Positions 7,812-15,270 of a stretch of DNA of 30,764 bases are shown piece after piece; positions within the stretch are counted from its first letter, which is position 1; every line of letters starts with the position of its first letter. The position numbers were made by a program, and so were the translations under genes. The DNA lies in the NCBI GenBank assembly GCA_023428295.1, contig JAEYYV010000377.1, positions 1-30,764 on the forward strand. The letters run 5' to 3'. The notes under the pieces are model-generated. The model was not told the DNA's origin. It searched no databases and saw only the letters and a list, made by a program, of their open reading frames with translations. The DNA is from Pseudomonadota bacterium. GTDB taxonomy: Bacteria > Myxococcota_A > Polyangia > Haliangiales > Haliangiaceae.

Positions 7812-9066
7812 ACGCGCGCCACTTCGCGAGCAGCTCTGCCTCGGTCTCCATCGACGGACCGGCGCGCAGGGCGTCGGGCGGCGACTTCTGCGGCGGCGGC
7901 ACCTTGCCCTTTGCCGTTAGCTCCTCGATCTGCTTCGCGGTGATCGCGATGCGCTTCTTCTGCTCCTCGGGCCACCACGCGAGGAGCGCCTGGAGCGTGT
8001 CTTCGAGGGGGCGATACGTGAGGCCCGCAGCGACCGCGCGCGCGTTGCTCCACCGGTGGAAGCCCGCCATGTCGCCCGTCGGTGCCACCCAGATCGGGAA
8101 GCCCTCTTCACCCACGCCGTTCTTCTCGAGCCAATCCGCGGGGACCCAATGCAGCTTCGCGCCAGGAGCCGCCTCGAGACAGCCTTGAAGGACGTCGCCC
8201 CACCTGGCGGGCTGCGTCGGCCCCACGCCGTTGAACGTGCCGCCGGTGCCGTTCTCGGCGAGCGTGACGAGCCACTCGCCGAGGTCGCGCACGTCGATCC
8301 ATTGCAACGGATCGCTCGGTGTTCCCGGCGCGAGCATGTCGCCACCGTTGGCTGCGCGAACCGGCCAGTACGTGAAGCGATCCGTGGGATCGCCAGGACC
8401 GACGATGAAACCGGGGCGCACGATCGTGGCGCGGTCGCCGAACACGGCCTCGGCCGCTTGCTCGCACAGCCGCTTGAGCCCGCCGTAGTTCTGGAACTGA
8501 TCACCCATCGTCTCGACCGTGGGATCGGCGAGCGTGGCCGTCTTGTACGTCTCGTCGCCGCCAGCAGGAGGCGCGCCGTCGTAGGCGGAGATGCTCGAGA
8601 TGTAGATGTACTGCGATGCATTCTTCACGAGCAGCTCGGCGGATGCCTTGACCATGCGCGGGTAGAAGCCGGAGTTGTCGATGACGACATCCCATTGGCG
8701 TCCGACGAGCTGCTCGAGGCCTTTGGGCTTTGCGTCGGGGTTGACGAGCTTGCCGTCGGGACCTTTCTCGTCATCTGCCGGCAGCTCGGGATCGCGATTG
8801 CCGTAGAGATGCTCGACGTCGATCGCGAGCGGGCGGAACTTCTCGCGCTTGCCGCGATTGAACGTGGTGATCTCGTGACCGCGCGCGACCGCTGCCGCGA
8901 TCGTCGCTGGACCGAGAAAGCTCGTGCCGCCGAGGATCAGGATCTTCTTCTTGGGCGGCGGCGGCGTCACCGATTCGGGCGTGGTGGCGCTCTTCGAACC
9001 GCCGCACGCGGATGCTGCGAGTCCGAGCGCCGTGGCGCGGAGAACCTCTCGACGAGTGATCGACAT
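7798..9066 (-). CDS. Tat-exported NAD-dependent epimerase/dehydratase-like protein
   Basis: The 422-residue product has a twin-arginine signal (SITRREVLRATALGLAAS) followed by Cys21, so it is predicted to be exported folded and perhaps lipidated. The mature part is an extended short-chain dehydrogenase/reductase of the NAD-dependent epimerase family: the nucleotide-binding GGTSFLG loop is at residues 46-52, a candidate active-site Ser lies in YISSISAYDG, and the YxxxK pair is Tyr194 and Lys198 (QNYGGLKRL). A Pro-rich linker (PPPPKKK) joins signal and domain. The ATG at 9066 is chosen because it starts the Tat signal and because TACCGT lies seven bases upstream. Substrate unknown. Sugar-nucleotide substrates are normally cytoplasmic, so the export is unusual. 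Its 3' end overlaps the convergent lipoprotein gene by 14 bp. Confidence 0.87.
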   Translation of the reverse strand: MSITRREVLRATALGLAASACGGSKSATTPESVTPPPPKKKILILGGTSFLGPATIAAAVARGHEITTFNRGKREKFRPLAIDVEHLYGNRDPELPADDEKGPDGKLVNPDAKPKGLEQLVGRQWDVVIDNSGFYPRMVKASAELLVKNASQYIYISSISAYDGAPPAGGDETYKTATLADPTVETMGDQFQNYGGLKRLCEQAAEAVFGDRATIVRPGFIVGPGDPTDRFTYWPVRAANGGDMLAPGTPSDPLQWIDVRDLGEWLVTLAENGTGGTFNGVGPTQPARWGDVLQGCLEAAPGAKLHWVPADWLEKNGVGEEGFPIWVAPTGDMAGFHRWSNARAVAAGLTYRPLEDTLQALLAWWPEEQKKRIAITAKQIEELTAKGKVPPPQKSPPDALRAGPSMETEAELLAKWRASTGR

Positions 9067-9073
9067 CGGATCG

Positions 9074-9079
9074 ACGGTA
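9074..9079 (-). promoter_or_regulatory. -10-like hexamer TACCGT, seven bases before ATG 9066
   Basis: The minus strand reads TACCGT-CGATCCG-ATG, consistent with a leaderless or near-leaderless transcript of the epimerase-like gene. Confidence 0.45.
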
Positions 9080-9145
9080 ACGCGATTCGATTCTCCGACG
9101 GAAAGTCGTCGCACGCGTCGCATCGCGTCGCACCGGAACTTTCTG

Positions 9146-9151
9146 TAGGCT
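9146..9151 (+). promoter_or_regulatory. -10-like hexamer TAGGCT, six bases before ATG 9158
   Basis: The plus strand reads TAGGCT-CGGCGC-ATG. It fits a leaderless start for the TerB-like gene and is divergent from the epimerase promoter 67 bp away. Confidence 0.45.
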
Positions 9152-9157
9152 CGGCGC

Positions 9158-9625
9158 ATGAAGCTCGAAGCTGCGGATCTGCTCGCGATGGACGACGGTC
9201 AGAAAGTCTCGGTTCTCGAGGCGTTGGTGACGGGGGTGCTCGCGGACGGACGCGTGACTCCTGCCGAGGTTCGTCGCTTCGACGAGATCGTGCTGGGGCT
9301 GCCATGGGGCATGGACGAGCCCGTGCTGAAGGCGATGGTCAAGGCAACGCAGGAGCGCGTGATGGCGCTCAAGACGCCACAGCAGATCCATGACTTCGTC
9401 GCGAACCTCGCGGCGCGGCTCACCGCACCGGATCTCCGCGACAAGGTCGTGTACACGATGGCGTCGGTGATGGGCGCCGATGGCGACGTGAACCAACTCG
9501 AGAAGAACGTCGTCGGACTCTTCGTCGTGTCGTTTGGAATCACGACCGATCGCTTCGAGGTGATCAAGGCCGCCGTCATCGCCGAGATCGCTGCGCGACA
9601 AGCGGCCACCTCGACGGCGAACTGA
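9158..9625 (+). CDS. TerB-like (tellurite resistance protein B family) protein
   Basis: The 155-residue product is a small, all-helical, cytoplasmic protein resembling the TerB fold. It shows the two internally related acidic loops of the family, LADGRVTPAE (near residue 29) and GADGDVNQLE (near residue 106), which in TerB-like proteins lie in equivalent helical bundles and can bind metal. No other ter gene is nearby, so tellurite resistance itself is not implied; stand-alone TerB domains are thought to act in stress-related or membrane-linked complexes. The start is ATG 9158, six bases after TAGGCT. The lon gene follows on the same strand after 64 bp, and read-through into lon is plausible. 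Confidence 0.75.
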   Translation: MKLEAADLLAMDDGQKVSVLEALVTGVLADGRVTPAEVRRFDEIVLGLPWGMDEPVLKAMVKATQERVMALKTPQQIHDFVANLAARLTAPDLRDKVVYTMASVMGADGDVNQLEKNVVGLFVVSFGITTDRFEVIKAAVIAEIAARQAATSTAN

Positions 9626-9689
9626 GCTCGCTAGCGCGAACGGCTAAGACGTTTGGCCAGGTTGCGTGGGGGTGTGAGCGTCGCCACCC

Positions 9690-12086
9690 ATGTCGATCAT
9701 GTCCAAGTCTCTCCCCGTCGTGGCAATGCGCAGTGGTGTGCTGTTTCCCGGCATGAGCCTGCCCATCACGGCAGCTCGCCCGCCGACGCTTCGTGCGATC
9801 GAGGCCGCGCTTCGCGATCCCGAGCACGAGGTGTTTGTCGTCGCCCAGCGCGCCGACTCCGAGGATGTCGCTGTCGACGGTCTGTACACCGTCGGCACGA
9901 TCGCGAAGCTCACGTCCGTGCAGCGCGGACTCGGCGGTGTTCGCGTGGCACTCGAAGGCATCGAGCGCGGCGTCGCGTTGCGCATGGTTCCGGCCGATGG
10001 CTTCTTGCAGGCAACCGTCTCGTTGGCGACCGAGCTCCAGCCGCTCGACGCGAAGGATCCGACGTTCGTGGCGCTGCACCGCGAGGTCCGCGATCGCGCG
10101 ACCGAGCTCGGCACCAAGCGCGGCCTTCCCGAAGAGGCAGTGAAGCAGATGATCTCCCAGGTCGACGAACCCGGACGGCTCGCGGACCTCGTGGCCGGCT
10201 ATCTCGATGCGCCCGTCGCCGAACGGCAGGCGCTGCTCGAGGCGTTCTCCGTCGACGATCGTCTGCGTCGCGTGCTGATCCTCGTGCAGAAGCAGATCGA
10301 TGTTCTGTCGGCGCAGCAGGACATCCAGGAGAAGGTCAAAGAGGAGATCGGTTCGCGGCAGAAAGAACACTACCTGCGCGAGCAGATGCGCGCGATCCAG
10401 AAGGAGCTCGGCGAGGGCGATGAAGCCGCCGACGAAGCGCAGCGCGAGCTGAAGGCAAAGCTCGACGCGCTGCCGCTCCCCGAGGAGGCGCGCAAGGAAG
10501 TTGATCGCGAGTGGGCGCGGCTCGTGCGCGCCGGCAACCAATCGATGGAAGCCCAGGTGATCCGCACGTACCTCGAGACGGTGGCCGAGCTGCCGTGGGG
10601 CACCCGTACGCAAGACGATGACAAGCTCGATGTCGCCGAGGCGGAGCGGATCCTCGACGAGGATCACCACGGCCTCGCCGACGTGAAGGATCGCGTCCTC
10701 GAGTTCCTCGCCGTGCATCAGCTATCCAAGGCGACGGCCAACAAGGGGCGCATCCTCTTGTTCAGCGGACCACCCGGCGTGGGCAAGACGTCGATCGCGA
10801 AGTCGATCGCGCGAGCGATGGGGCGCAAGTACGTCCGCATCGCGCTCGGTGGCGCACGCGACGAGGCCGACATTCGCGGTCACCGCCGCACGTATATCGG
10901 CGCGCTGCCCGGTCGCATCCTGCAAGGCATGAAGCAGGCCGGCAGCAAGAACCCGGTGTTCCTCCTCGACGAGGTCGACAAGCTCGGCACCTCGTACCAA
11001 GGCGATCCGGCGAGCGCGCTGCTCGAGGTCCTCGATCCCGCGCAGAACGACTCGTTCACGGATCACTACCTCGGCGTGCCGTTCGATCTGTCGGAGGTGA
11101 TGTTCATCGCGACCGCGAACTTCTTGCAGAACATTCCGGGGCCGCTCCTCGATCGCATGGAGATCGTCGACTTCGCGGGCTACACGGAGCGCGAGAAGCT
11201 CGAGATCGCGAAGCACTACCTCGTGCCGCGGCAGCTGAAGGACAACGGGCTCACGCCCGAGAACCTGACGCTCACCGACGACGCGATCCGCGAGGTCATC
11301 ACCGCGTACACGCGCGAGGCCGGCGTGCGTCAGCTCGAGCGCGAGCTCGGTCGACTGGGCCGCAAGGTCGCCCGTCGCATCGCGAGCAAAGAGGTGGAGC
11401 GCATGACGCTCGATCGTCCCGACGTTCGTCCGCTTCTCGGACGGCCGCGCGTGCGTCCCGAGCACGCGAGCCGGGAGGATCAGATCGGCGTCTCGACGGG
11501 CATGTACTACACGCCCGCCGGTGGCGACATCATGTTCATCGAAGCGGCACCGATGAAGGGCAAGGGCGACCTGATCCTCACGGGCCAGCTCGGTGACGTG
11601 ATGAAGGAGTCGGCGCGGGCTGCGTGGACCTTCGCGCGCTCGCACGCCGATTGGCTGTCGATCGACGCGCGCGTGTTCGAGCGAGATGTTCACGTGCATG
11701 TCCCCGCGGGCGCGATTCCCAAGGACGGCCCCTCGGCCGGGATCGCCATGGCGACGGCGATGGTCTCGGCGCTCTCGGGGCGCCCCGCGCGCCATGACGT
11801 GGCGATGACAGGCGAGATCACGCTGACGGGGCGCGTGCTGCCCATCGGTGGCCTCAAGGAGAAGGTGCTTGGCGCCGTGCGCGCAGGCATCACGCACATC
11901 GTGATCCCGCGCGACAACGAAGCCGACCTCGAGGATCTACCCAAGGACGTGCGCGAGAAGCTGACGGTCTCTGCGGTCGACTCCCTCGCCGAGGCGCTCT
12001 CGATCACCCTGCGTGACACGACGCTGCGCGACGGGCGCCTGTGGTTTGGCGACACGCCGCCGGCGCCCGCGCAGCTCGCTCACTGA
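9690..12086 (+). CDS. lon: ATP-dependent Lon protease
   Basis: The 798-residue product is a full-length LonA-type protease, a hexameric cytoplasmic enzyme that unfolds and degrades damaged and regulatory proteins. The order is an N-terminal substrate-binding LON domain (about residues 8-200), a coiled helical region with KEHYLREQMRAIQKELGEGD, an AAA+ module with Walker A GPPGVGKT (360-367) and Walker B VFLLDE (423-428), and a C-terminal protease domain with the catalytic Ser682 in KDGPSAGIAM and Lys725 in GGLKEK. The 43-residue Ser-Lys spacing equals that in E. coli Lon. ATG 9690 is used; ATG 9699 is an alternative. I see no TANNNT motif close to the start, no CIRCE element and no clear sigma-32 promoter. 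Its stop overlaps the convergent lipoprotein gene by seven bases. Myxobacteria often carry two lon paralogs; which one this is cannot be told. Confidence 0.97.
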   Translation: MSIMSKSLPVVAMRSGVLFPGMSLPITAARPPTLRAIEAALRDPEHEVFVVAQRADSEDVAVDGLYTVGTIAKLTSVQRGLGGVRVALEGIERGVALRMVPADGFLQATVSLATELQPLDAKDPTFVALHREVRDRATELGTKRGLPEEAVKQMISQVDEPGRLADLVAGYLDAPVAERQALLEAFSVDDRLRRVLILVQKQIDVLSAQQDIQEKVKEEIGSRQKEHYLREQMRAIQKELGEGDEAADEAQRELKAKLDALPLPEEARKEVDREWARLVRAGNQSMEAQVIRTYLETVAELPWGTRTQDDDKLDVAEAERILDEDHHGLADVKDRVLEFLAVHQLSKATANKGRILLFSGPPGVGKTSIAKSIARAMGRKYVRIALGGARDEADIRGHRRTYIGALPGRILQGMKQAGSKNPVFLLDEVDKLGTSYQGDPASALLEVLDPAQNDSFTDHYLGVPFDLSEVMFIATANFLQNIPGPLLDRMEIVDFAGYTEREKLEIAKHYLVPRQLKDNGLTPENLTLTDDAIREVITAYTREAGVRQLERELGRLGRKVARRIASKEVERMTLDRPDVRPLLGRPRVRPEHASREDQIGVSTGMYYTPAGGDIMFIEAAPMKGKGDLILTGQLGDVMKESARAAWTFARSHADWLSIDARVFERDVHVHVPAGAIPKDGPSAGIAMATAMVSALSGRPARHDVAMTGEITLTGRVLPIGGLKEKVLGAVRAGITHIVIPRDNEADLEDLPKDVREKLTVSAVDSLAEALSITLRDTTLRDGRLWFGDTPPAPAQLAH

Positions 12087-12970
12087 GGCGCTTCTTCGAG
12101 GAGCGGCGCGCACGTCGACACGCCCGCGCCGACGATGGTGTAGGGCAGGCTCGTCCGCACGAGCTCGACCGTGCCCGTCTTCATGTGAACGGCGTGCACG
12201 CTCGAGACTCCGTCGGCGGTGGTGAACACGTAGAACACGCCGCCGTAGTGCGCGAACGCATAGGCCTCCACGTTCCTCACGTTGCCGGGAATCTTCCACA
12301 CGGGACCGAGCGTGCTGCCCTTCTGGCGATCGAGCTCCTGCACGAAGCCGCGTCCCGGCGTCGGGTAGTACGCGAACAGGCGCCCCTCCGACGTTCCCGT
12401 CAGCTCGGGATGGCCGTGGATCGCGAGCGTCGTGATCTCGGCCCACGCCTTGTGCTCGGTGTCGATCGTGGCGAGTTGGAAGGTCGGGTCATCGACGCCG
12501 CCAGCGACGAAGAGGATCTCCTCCTCGGTGCGCGGTCCCTTGGTCACGTAGCCCATGCCGAACACGCGCGTCGCGTTCCCCGTCGGCTTCCAGCCTTTCT
12601 TGTCGCATCGCGCGTCGATGATCGACGCGCGGTAGACCTTGCCGTTCTGGTAGCCGATCCACGCGATGCCTCGGCGATCCACCGCCATCGAGTTCGGGGT
12701 GGACGTCGTGGTGCACTTCAGCGTGCCGACGAGATGGAACGGATCGTTGCCGGGCAATTTTCGCGGATCGAAGCTCAGCAGCCGGTTCGTGTTGTCGACG
12801 ACGTACACGAGCTCGGCGTCCTGCACCGCGCACGTCTTGCTCTGCGACCAGTCACCGCTCGGCCCTTCGCCTTGCGGTCGCCCGATCTCGTCGATGTCTG
12901 GGTCATCCTTGGACGCCTTCTCGCGCGTCTGACAAGCAGCGAGCGCGAGCACCAACCACACGGTCCTCAT
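12080..12970 (-). CDS. Predicted lipoprotein with beta-propeller-like repeats
   Basis: The 296-residue product starts MRTVWLVLALAAC, a short signal peptide with lipobox ending at Cys13, then an acidic tether. The mature part has repeated beta-blade-like phrases such as NSMAVDRRGIAWIGYQNGKV, GHPELTGTSEGRLFAYYP and AYAFAHYGGVFYVFTT, which suggests a propeller made of loosely conserved blades. Four mature Cys are present (KTCAVQD, LKCTTT, ARCDKK, STCAPL). No enzyme motif is visible and the function is unknown. It is the last gene of the long leftward run, 16 bp after the AlkZ-like gene, but has its own TATCGT hexamer eight bases before the ATG, so it may be independently expressed. Confidence 0.72.
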   Translation of the reverse strand: MRTVWLVLALAACQTREKASKDDPDIDEIGRPQGEGPSGDWSQSKTCAVQDAELVYVVDNTNRLLSFDPRKLPGNDPFHLVGTLKCTTTSTPNSMAVDRRGIAWIGYQNGKVYRASIIDARCDKKGWKPTGNATRVFGMGYVTKGPRTEEEILFVAGGVDDPTFQLATIDTEHKAWAEITTLAIHGHPELTGTSEGRLFAYYPTPGRGFVQELDRQKGSTLGPVWKIPGNVRNVEAYAFAHYGGVFYVFTTADGVSSVHAVHMKTGTVELVRTSLPYTIVGAGVSTCAPLLEEAPQ

Positions 12971-12978
12971 GGCTCGAA

Positions 12979-12984
12979 ACGATA
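12979..12984 (-). promoter_or_regulatory. -10-like hexamer TATCGT, eight bases before ATG 12970
   Basis: The minus strand reads TATCGT-TTCGAGCC-ATG inside the 16-bp gap after the AlkZ-like gene. The same hexamer and spacing precede the esterase gene (7085). Confidence 0.45.
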
Positions 12985-12986
12985 GC

Positions 12987-14048
12987 TCACAACGAGCTCG
13001 CGATCTCGAGTCGCGTCGTCGTGCCGAGAAACCTCCCGAGCTTCGCTGCCGCCGCGTTCATCGCGTCGAGCTCCTCGCGCGTGGGCTTCGCGAGAAGCGT
13101 CGCGTGAATGACGAGAGCCTTCTTCGTCGCGTGTCCACGGCGCCACCCACCGATCAGCTTGCCGTTCGAGAGGACGAAGTGCCCGGAGAGCACGCTGACC
13201 TTCATGTCCTTGACGCGTGGATCGCGCGCGTCGCTCCGATCGGCGAACGCGACGAGACACTCGTCGTAGTTCGGCAGCAGATGCACGGTGGGGACGGGGA
13301 GCGCGCTCGCGCGGAGCGGCGCCATGTAGTAACGACACGAGCCGACCTCGTGCACGCGGAGGCCAGCGGCCTCGAGCCCGCGCCGCGCATCCTTGGTCGT
13401 GAGCCCCGACCACCACGCGAGATCCTCGACCTGCGCGGGGCCGTGCCCGGTCACGTAACGCTCGGCGAGGTGCGCGAGTGCGTGATCGCGCGACAGGAAC
13501 GGGACCGGATCCTTGGGGACGCGCTCGTCGAACAGCGCGTACGTGAACTGCTTGCCGCGGCGCGGTCCGCTGATCACGACGCGCTCGAGCTCCGCGTGCA
13601 TCATGACGTGCGTCATCGCCAGCTTGCCGGGCAGGCGCTTCGCGAGCTCGTCGCGCGTGAGGTGCTGGCCGCCGCGCAGCTCGTCGGCGAGGAGCATGTC
13701 CGTCTTCGCGAGCTTGGCAGCGGTGAGCCCGACCTGCTTGTACCCGTACTGGTTCTGCTGCTGCACGCGCGGTCCCGTGAGCTCGAGCAGCCAGCGCGCA
13801 TCGGCGGGCGCCACGAAGTGCCAGGTGGGGCGCATCACGTGCGTGCGGAGGATGGTCCCTTCGGTGAACGCCGCATCGACGGTGGCGGCCGTCGTGCCCT
13901 TCGCGCGCTGCGCGAGCGCCCACGCCGCGCCGCCGTAGTCCTGCGATTGCACCGCGAGCAGATGCTCCACGACAGCGGCCGGCGTCTTCAGCGGTCGAAC
14001 GAGGCGCTGCGCATGTAAGCGAGCGGTGGCGATGTCGAAGGCGGTCAT
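12987..14048 (-). CDS. AlkZ/YcaQ-like winged-helix DNA glycosylase (HTH_42 family)
   Basis: The 353-residue product matches the winged-helix family that includes the crosslink-unhooking DNA glycosylases AlkZ and YcaQ/AlkX. The key segment is LLAVQSQDYGGAAWAL with Gln34-Ser35-Gln36. As I recall, AlkZ uses a Gln-x-Gln motif at nearly this position and YcaQ-type enzymes a Gln-x-Asp motif, so this protein sides with the AlkZ-like group. Further family features are ILRTHVMRPTWHFV, VEDLAWWSGLTTKDARRGL, LLPNYDECLVAFADRSD and SNGKLIGGWRR. Cytoplasmic, no signal peptide. ATG 14048 overlaps the TGA of the ASCH gene (ATGA), so it is probably made in step with it. Whether it acts on crosslinks or simpler alkyl lesions is unknown; it lacks a neighbouring genotoxin biosynthesis cluster in this window. 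Confidence 0.85.
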   Translation of the reverse strand: MTAFDIATARLHAQRLVRPLKTPAAVVEHLLAVQSQDYGGAAWALAQRAKGTTAATVDAAFTEGTILRTHVMRPTWHFVAPADARWLLELTGPRVQQQNQYGYKQVGLTAAKLAKTDMLLADELRGGQHLTRDELAKRLPGKLAMTHVMMHAELERVVISGPRRGKQFTYALFDERVPKDPVPFLSRDHALAHLAERYVTGHGPAQVEDLAWWSGLTTKDARRGLEAAGLRVHEVGSCRYYMAPLRASALPVPTVHLLPNYDECLVAFADRSDARDPRVKDMKVSVLSGHFVLSNGKLIGGWRRGHATKKALVIHATLLAKPTREELDAMNAAAAKLGRFLGTTTRLEIASSL

Positions 14049-14647
14049 CGGCCCTTCTTCGTGGCGATCGCGGCCAAGTACGCGCGACCGCGAGGTGAGA
14101 TCTCGTAGCCGACCTCGAAGCTCTGCGTCAGTCCGAGCTTCTTCAGCTTTCGCACGTCGACCTTGAACGGCAGCGTCTCGCGTCCGAGCTTGGCCGCGAG
14201 CTTGGACGCCGCGATGCGTGGGTTCTTGTCGATGACCGCGAGCGTCTTCTTGGTCCACGGCGCGGTCGCGTCCATCGTTGCGAGCTTGGCCTTGATCGCC
14301 GCGACATCGTCGGCGGACAGCGCTGTCTCCAACGCGATCTCGATGCGATCGCCATCGCCGCCATGGTGGAGCGCCACGCGATAGATCTCGTCGCTTGCTT
14401 TGATCGGTCCGAGCTCGGCGAGGTACGCGACGAGCGCGTCGCGTGTCGCGAAGCCGGCGAGCACCGCGTCCGCTTCGCTGATCGTCGAGACGCGAACGCG
14501 CTCGATGCTGTCGACCTCGAGCACGCCGATCGGATGACAGCGATAGCGTCCGCCTGCGCGTACATGCGGCTTGTTCCAGCGCCGATACGTGAGCGTGATC
14601 GCACCGCTCGCGAGTCCTGCGTGGAACGGCTTCTTGAACAGCAGCAT
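14045..14647 (-). CDS. ASCH-domain protein with C-terminal winged-helix-like segment
   Basis: The 200-residue product opens with MLLFKKPFHAGLASGAITL, YRRWNKPHVRAGGRYR and GVLEVDSIERV, the pattern of an ASCH domain, a PUA-like fold proposed to bind RNA or act as a cofactor in transcription and translation. Residues about 125-200 (KTLAVIDKNPRIAASKLA, KVDVRKLKKLGLTQ, YEISPRGRAYLAAI) look like a winged helix, including a recognition-like helix and wing, so it may bind nucleic acid with both halves. ATG 14647 shares one base with the TAA of the ECF sigma gene (TAATG), and its own TGA overlaps the next ATG. The three genes should therefore be translated as a coupled set. A longer upstream reading is out of frame with the sigma gene and Arg-rich, so it is rejected. 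Confidence 0.78.
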   Translation of the reverse strand: MLLFKKPFHAGLASGAITLTYRRWNKPHVRAGGRYRCHPIGVLEVDSIERVRVSTISEADAVLAGFATRDALVAYLAELGPIKASDEIYRVALHHGGDGDRIEIALETALSADDVAAIKAKLATMDATAPWTKKTLAVIDKNPRIAASKLAAKLGRETLPFKVDVRKLKKLGLTQSFEVGYEISPRGRAYLAAIATKKGR

Positions 14648-15261
14648 TAGCGGACGAGGCCGCGCTCGGTGGCGAGGCGGCGGAGCAGGTCCTTGGCGCG
14701 CTCGAAGCGCTTGCGCAGCGCCGCCGTGTGACGATCGGGATCCTCTCCCTCGTGAATCACGCGCGCGATATCGCGCCACGACATCCGGCGATCGATCCGC
14801 AGCAGCACGATCTCGGCGTCCTCGGGAGAGAGCTCGTCGCGCAATGCGCGGATGCCTTCGCGCACCTCCGTGCGATGAATCGGCAGCGTCTCCGTGCGGA
14901 TCTTGTGCGCGAGATCGTCGAGCTCGGAGATCGAGGCGTTCCGCTCGGGGCGGCGCGACGGATGAGAACGCAGCGTGGACATCGCGTTACGCGCGATCGT
15001 GTACAGCCACGAGCGCAGCGATGACTCCCAGCGAAACGAGGACAGCCCTTTCCACAACCGTTCGCACGTGGCACCGAACGCGTCGGAGGCGAGGTCCTCG
15101 TCGCGCCCCACGTTGCAGAGGTACCCGAACAGCTCGGAGCCATAGAGCTGGAGCGTCTCCGTGGCGGCGCGCTGGTAGTCGCCCGCTAGCGTCGCCTCGC
15201 GGATGCGCGCTTCGATCGCGGCGCGGTCATCGGTCGCGTCGACGCTGTCGCTATCCGCCAC
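14647..15261 (-). CDS. ECF-type RNA polymerase sigma factor (sigma-70 family)
   Basis: The 204-residue product has the two ECF modules: region 2 (about residues 39-105; FGYLCNVGRDEDLASDAFGA, then ERLWKGLSSFRWESSLRSW and LYTIARNAMSTLRSH) and region 4 (about 138-190; LRDELSPEDAEIVLLRIDRR, then MSWRDIARVIH with the helix-turn-helix). No anti-sigma factor gene is adjacent. Instead the gene starts (GTG 15261) nine bases after the stop of the Ser/Thr kinase gene, so a kinase-controlled sigma factor is likely, as is known for several ECF groups linked to kinases. Thr and Ser residues in the region 2-4 linker are possible phosphosites, but none can be named from sequence. It is coupled to the ASCH gene through TAATG. 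Confidence 0.9.
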   Translation of the reverse strand: MADSDSVDATDDRAAIEARIREATLAGDYQRAATETLQLYGSELFGYLCNVGRDEDLASDAFGATCERLWKGLSSFRWESSLRSWLYTIARNAMSTLRSHPSRRPERNASISELDDLAHKIRTETLPIHRTEVREGIRALRDELSPEDAEIVLLRIDRRMSWRDIARVIHEGEDPDRHTAALRKRFERAKDLLRRLATERGLVR

Positions 15262-15270
15262 GCGACGAGT

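Noticed and set aside
9626..9689. Heat-shock promoter or CIRCE element before lon
   Set aside because: Neither a CIRCE inverted repeat nor a recognisable sigma-32-type -35/-10 pair is visible; an 8-bp CGCTAGCG palindrome (9629-9636) alone is weak.
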